A stretch of DNA of 64,000 nt from UBA1181 sp045639525 (GTDB lineage Bacteria > Bacteroidota > Bacteroidia > Bacteroidales > Paludibacteraceae). The stretch is taken from positions 1 through 64,000 of the forward strand of contig JAZUDI010000045.1 in NCBI GenBank assembly GCA_045639525.1, given 5' to 3'. Below are positions 61,301 through 64,000 of this stretch, in pieces (the stretch's first letter is position 1; every line of letters begins with the position of its first letter). Both the position numbers and the translations under genes were made by a program. Under the pieces are notes generated by a model that was not told the origin of the DNA, did not search any database, and saw only the letters and a list, made by a program, of their open reading frames with translations.

Positions 61301-61970
61301 TCAGCACTTGGAGTTTTAGGATGTCGCCCTCTTCGGCGGTGAATTCAAGGTCGAATTGCTTCCACTCCTTTTGGGCGTGTGTATAGATGCCGTTGGGGTT
61401 TTGGTTGGTGCTGTTGTTGAATTCCCAAAGCGGCAAGTTCCCCGTATCCATGCTCTTGACCACCACCGGATGGTCAGGATCCTTGATGTTTACGATGTTC
61501 AGCGTAAGGTTGGAGAGCAGAATGTTGAGGTTGGTGAAGGAGATGCAGGCGCCGAATAGGGTGAATCGGTATTGATGGTTGCCGCAAGCGTCGAACTTCA
61601 TGGTCTGCTCGTAGATAGGCTCCCCATTTCCGGAACTTCCCACGTTCACGATCAGCATGGCGCCGTCCTTGTTCCCCGTGTGGTCTCCTCCTGCTGTGAA
61701 GTGCTCCGCCCAACTCATGTATGGACATGTCTCTCTGGATCTGATGAAGGACCACCAGGTACTGTTAGCGATGCCGTAATATCCATCGTCAATCGTGTGG
61801 CACTCAGCAAATCGGTGGTTGGGGACGGTCATGGTCGGGTCTGGAAAATCCTTGATGATGGAATCTTCCGCTACGCCAAAATCCTCCCGCCATATCAAGT
61901 TCCATGTCTGGCTTTGGGCAGTGAAATGGATAAATAATAGTGTTAAGAATATAAATAACTTTTTCAGCAT
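58338..61970 (-). CDS. Large surface protein with Ig-like repeats and T9SS type B sorting domain
   Basis: 1210 residues. Sec signal at 1-20. An N-terminal jelly-roll-like domain (about 22-260) has FVLDDLSLYRL, typical of CBM/MAM-like modules. Then about eight PKD/Ig-like repeats of some 80-90 residues (about 380-1090), each starting with a C-EGD or C-GE pattern (SVCEGDDVVLSA, SICEGELAKMYV, GACEGDDVTLTV, QICEGDSVTLRI) and ending in TYYR or THYI. The last 90 residues form the gliding-motility-associated C-terminal domain (FDRFGKLLYEG ... GWDGSYNGR ... YWYVI), the type B T9SS signal. Likely an adhesin-like surface fibre. Confidence 0.9.
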   Translation of the reverse strand: MLKKLFIFLTLLFIHFTAQSQTWNLIWREDFGVAEDSIIKDFPDPTMTVPNHRFAECHTIDDGYYGIANSTWWSFIRSRETCPYMSWAEHFTAGGDHTGNKDGAMLIVNVGSSGNGEPIYEQTMKFDACGNHQYRFTLFGACISFTNLNILLSNLTLNIVNIKDPDHPVVVKSMDTGNLPLWEFNNSTNQNPNGIYTHAQKEWKQFDLEFTAEEGDILKLQVLNHCSSGTGNDFVLDDLSLYRLDDDEVVEPIIEMGTAVQNGTQAIIDYQVTNDILGPWSKLYDHIYFLWQRSDDDGFSWEAIPEASGLERKNVTIEKEIAESSVYRLIITGGDTPEEAQKEAEYINQHGGPSNGCAYFSISNTISALPDKYDTCGLALPIRLKLSKDSVCEGDDVVLSAVTENTRPLTWEYATGSDLKFNSFSHDEATGVVQPQQTTYYRAKAEWGDCPTLYSDTVFVYAEKRVKDIQLSELPAAICKGSELKITASAEIDEKINSIAWIVNKDTLSTGEFTMKHAPTQATYYEFNVKGIYCPTSKKSVNVNVESNGEVWLQIDKDSICEGELAKMYVGYEETSHTIIWEKSQDGENFSEFDPKTDIKATMPTNTTYYRIKSAANSNVCPTIYSNVVRVSVEPKVSVTVAPVPTIVCEGTSVEFVAIADLTERNTFAWKKGEEILSSSRLSITDTPTERSTYQLAIQGRKCPTVTKDFVVEVEKKPQLTISLSTEGACEGDDVTLTVTQEDVKNIQWQRMFDGEEDYETFDQSMNDQWIFTAEKNVNYRLVSDGEAVCPHAISNERRLLVEPKISFEMDSTVAICSHEKTDISVEFTGKPTDIKWSQKGISDDDFTPLNVTGTLFSVLPDETTQYKMSYTAKYCPNGSGIITAIVDEGATLAEIPNDTICGGETVTLQTVCSNPSSIVWEAVRTDESAYRKVEQGVESLTVTPEVTTRYKLTASSENGCPTKPIYTTVVVYAPLDISVGDAQICEGDSVTLRIAGMSDYTEIIWSTAQSNFESSLGSAPTLKVSPAATTHYIVSVRNGICEDKTEGTVEVFPYPEVLSCTEYGATGYKIEAESDGHTLYYDFGEGREITTSNIIENVSFGATYHVTITNELGCKSEYTFETPVYGIHIPEYFVEGKENWAVENLNRYPRASYKIFDRFGKLLYEGVSDDEGWDGSYNGRAQSSTDYWYVINMPEIDRQFTGHFTLIRE

Positions 61971-62119
61971 CGCTTTAGCTACGAAAAGATACGCCGTTTC
62001 TCTATACAGAGTGGAATCGACCTCCCTTTAAGTGTGGCAAATTTACCATAATTATTTGAAGGGTAGTTATTTTTTGAGGGAAAATATGCGTTTTATTGAA
62101 GTAATTTGGAAATTTAATG

Positions 62120-62127
62120 TACCTTTG
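62120..62127 (+). promoter_or_regulatory. -7 promoter box of the 62241 gene
   Basis: TACCTTTG; gives a leader of about 110 bases that contains CTTG-loop-CAAG pairing. It rules out the frame opening at 62127 as start. Confidence 0.5.
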
Positions 62128-62240
62128 TGTCGTTGAGTTTAGTTGATGCAACGAACGAAAACTTGACAAGGATTATCCGCTTGGCAAGGGTGGATTTAGG
62201 TGTGAATGGAGAAATCTGTCAAACTAAAAAAGTAAAAATT

Positions 62241-62786
62241 ATGCTATCAGTCTTGCTTACTATTTTATTGATCAATACAACAAAGTTCCTTTTGGTGTCG
62301 TTTCTTCTTTTTCTTCTCTATGAGGGAGGTGTATTTCTCTATTTCCGTTTCGTGAAGGAGGGTAAGGAGCGTCTCTCCAAGAATGAATTGCGGAAACGCA
62401 AGGAGATGAATTACAAGCAGGAGGATCCAGAACCGGTTAGAGAGGCGACGGTGGTCGCTCCCCTCCAACGAACGGAGGAACGAGAGGGTTGGGAGCAGTT
62501 GATCGGCTATCAGCGCCAGACGGTGGTCTCTCCTACGAAAGATGTGGAGAATGAGGGTACCCTCAAACAAAAGAGCGAGACGGAGTCTATCTTGGCGGAT
62601 CTCTTCTCCCAGGAGGGCGATGCGCCTAATCTGCCTGATCCCGTGTCGGAATTCTGCCCGAAAGAGTCGGCCGATGAAAAGTCGGTGGAAGAGGCGCGAC
62701 ACGATAACTCAAAGGAGAACTCTGTGGACGATGAGATGCAACGCTTCTTCTCGAATTTTGATTTCTCCAATATGAGCGACCGCTGA
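62241..62786 (+). CDS. Unknown membrane-anchored protein
   Basis: 181 residues from MLSVLLTILLINTTKFLLVSF. One or two N-terminal membrane helices (1-34), then a long charged, probably disordered cytoplasmic tail rich in Glu, Lys and Ser ending DDEMQRFFSNFDFSNMSDR. No family recognised. It is convergent with the next gene, ending 12 bases from its stop. Confidence 0.65.
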   Translation: MLSVLLTILLINTTKFLLVSFLLFLLYEGGVFLYFRFVKEGKERLSKNELRKRKEMNYKQEDPEPVREATVVAPLQRTEEREGWEQLIGYQRQTVVSPTKDVENEGTLKQKSETESILADLFSQEGDAPNLPDPVSEFCPKESADEKSVEEARHDNSKENSVDDEMQRFFSNFDFSNMSDR

Positions 62787-62797
62787 TCGCTCTTCCG

Positions 62798-63997
62798 TCA
62801 GGAAGGGCCTCTGGATCTTTTCGGTTGCGTGGTTTGTCTCGGATGCGGCGTTTCCCTTCTCATGACGGGGACCAAGGCGTTGAGATCCTGGTCTATTTTA
62901 TACCGCCGCTGCTTGTATTCCACCTCTCCACCTCCTTTAAGAAGTCCGATTATGCTGCTGTTCGGGAAGAGGTGGTTGATCTGCTCCTCTAACTTCGCCG
63001 CGGTTTGTTGCAGATAGAGTTGAGTCTTATTCCCTTGCAGTAATATCTTGCACCTTATCTCCGCGTTTTTTATTTTGAGAAGAGGCGATAGCGCTCCGTT
63101 GGTGGCACTTTGAAGATGACGGACAGAGTCGTCGTCGAAGAAATCCCGGATGTGAAACTCTTTTTTGTCTCCCTGCGCCCCTTGCATCACGAGTCTTGAG
63201 ATGGGGGGAAGCCGCTTCTCGCACATGCCGTGGAGAAGTAGGTGAGCCTTCCCCTCCCGGTTGAATTGGTTGATTTGTATGATGTCATACAATTTCTGCT
63301 TGGCAACGTCTATCTCCCTTCGCTTGTCGTTCCCGTTCGGGAAGCAGGAACTTTCCATTTTCTGTGAAATGTTTTCCACGATGCTGCTCTCCATTTCGTG
63401 GTGCGAGGGTGCGATAAGGTTGTAGTCGATTTTTTCGGTCAACTCCTCGGAGGTGCTTTCGATCTCTTTGTTGATTTTGACATTGCTGATGAGAAGGGTC
63501 CCCTCCTCCTCTCGGATGGTGATTTCGTCCATAAGGAGGGAAATCATCTTGTCGTATTTTGGGGAGGCTATATCTCCGATCTGTTCTTGCGAGTAGGCAA
63601 GATCCATGATCAAGTAATCGATGTGTTGGCTAATGACCTCAAGGTGTTGGTGCGCATCCCTTTCCCGCTCTTTGTCCTTGGTGTTTTGGGCGATATCGAG
63701 CAATTCGTTTTTGGATTTAAGATAACTGAATAGGTTCCTCTTGATGAGGAGTTGTTCCCGCTTCTCCATGATCAGTTCGTACTCCTCCTCGCTGATCTCC
63801 TCGTCGGATAGGATGGTCTCATCATCCTCTTTCCGTAGATATTCGTCCGCTATCGCAGGGGGAATATGGTATTGGATCATGCCTCCAGCGCCATAACAAC
63901 TGTTCTCTGTGGTTTGTGGGCTGTATTCCACTTCAAAGTCCTTGATGACGACGTAGGTCGCCACCCTGTTTTTGTAAAGGTATTTGTTGCTCCGCAT
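62798..63997 (-). CDS. Unknown protein, start may lie beyond the window
   Basis: At least 399 residues; the frame is open to the edge, so the ATG at 63997 need not be the true start. No signal peptide or membrane segment is seen. Acidic (EDDETILSDEEISEEEYEL) and charged helical stretches are followed by a C-terminal part with IRCKILLQGNKTQLYLQQTAAKLEEQINHLFP and a basic, Pro-rich end. The family is not recognised. Shares the edge with the membrane-anchored unknown on the other strand. Confidence 0.55.
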   Translation of the reverse strand: MRSNKYLYKNRVATYVVIKDFEVEYSPQTTENSCYGAGGMIQYHIPPAIADEYLRKEDDETILSDEEISEEEYELIMEKREQLLIKRNLFSYLKSKNELLDIAQNTKDKERERDAHQHLEVISQHIDYLIMDLAYSQEQIGDIASPKYDKMISLLMDEITIREEEGTLLISNVKINKEIESTSEELTEKIDYNLIAPSHHEMESSIVENISQKMESSCFPNGNDKRREIDVAKQKLYDIIQINQFNREGKAHLLLHGMCEKRLPPISRLVMQGAQGDKKEFHIRDFFDDDSVRHLQSATNGALSPLLKIKNAEIRCKILLQGNKTQLYLQQTAAKLEEQINHLFPNSSIIGLLKGGGEVEYKQRRYKIDQDLNALVPVMRRETPHPRQTTQPKRSRGPS

Positions 63998-64000
63998 ATC

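Noticed and set aside
1..64000. Integrative conjugative element in the window
   Set aside because: No relaxase, tra genes, integrase or att repeats were found; accessory genes are single and scattered among conserved operons.

Overview
The window looks like chromosomal DNA from a Bacteroidales-type member of the Bacteroidota. The signs are: -7 promoter boxes of the form TAnnTTTG, several with a TTTG box about 19-20 bases upstream; few Shine-Dalgarno sites; lineage-typical families (DUF2027/Smr, DUF5606, DUF3098, DUF4827, the omega subunit variant); lipoproteins with charged residues after the Cys; and two proteins with C-terminal signals of the type IX secretion system (T9SS). A secreted GH5 glycanase and a CE1-type esterase suggest a plant-polysaccharide (gut or rumen) lifestyle. 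This is an inference from gene content; no 16S gene is present.

Layout. 1-7.3 kb: a partial Rpn-type nuclease, trmO, a possible small RNA, a split chromate transporter with a flavodoxin, rhomboid, an inserted AAA ATPase, DUF554 and a QueA paralogue. 7.4-10 kb: a NifX-like protein, DUF2027/Smr and a CNNM/CBS membrane protein. 10-18.8 kb: a long minus-strand housekeeping run (rpe, comEC, nrnA, FKBP, DUF4827, SpoU methylase, M23-like, dxr, rseP). 18.9-21.3 kb: tRNA-Pro, DUF1294, bamD-rpoZ, DUF5606. 21.3-24.3 kb: a T9SS GH5 enzyme between two direct repeats, an IS5-type transposase remnant and a cluster of palindromes. 24.3-27.6 kb: a small unknown gene, sufE/sufS, an orphan PBECR-like protein and YraN. 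27.7-36.7 kb: plus-strand housekeeping genes (hemW, coaD, ftsX-DUF3098-uppP-truB-queA, ileS). 36.8-37.5 kb: a GNAT protein with a 52-residue partner, resembling a toxin-antitoxin pair. 37.6-42.4 kb: a five-gene operon of circularly permuted ATP-grasp, alpha-E, transglutaminase and two AstE-like proteins. 42.7-48.4 kb: esterase, HEPN-like unknown, radical SAM protein, inserted lipoprotein gene, DUF6873, a 38-residue basic protein and an unknown membrane protein. 48.5-55.8 kb: metG, pnp, an Rpn nuclease, ubiE and an epimerase. 55.8-64 kb: cell-surface proteins, including a 1210-residue T9SS type B protein, and two unknown genes at the edge.

Three points stand out. (1) Three accessory genes (AAA ATPase, GH5, small lipoprotein) each sit between direct repeats of about 90-112 bp. 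In two cases the repeat is native sequence of the neighbouring gene junction, so both neighbours stay intact. (2) The ATP-grasp/alpha-E/transglutaminase/AstE operon looks like an uncharacterised peptide-making or peptide-tailoring pathway, and one of its two AstE-like subunits has lost the catalytic residues. (3) Several small accessory genes (GNAT pair, PBECR-like protein, HEPN-like protein, Rpn nucleases) look like conflict or toxin-type functions scattered among housekeeping operons.
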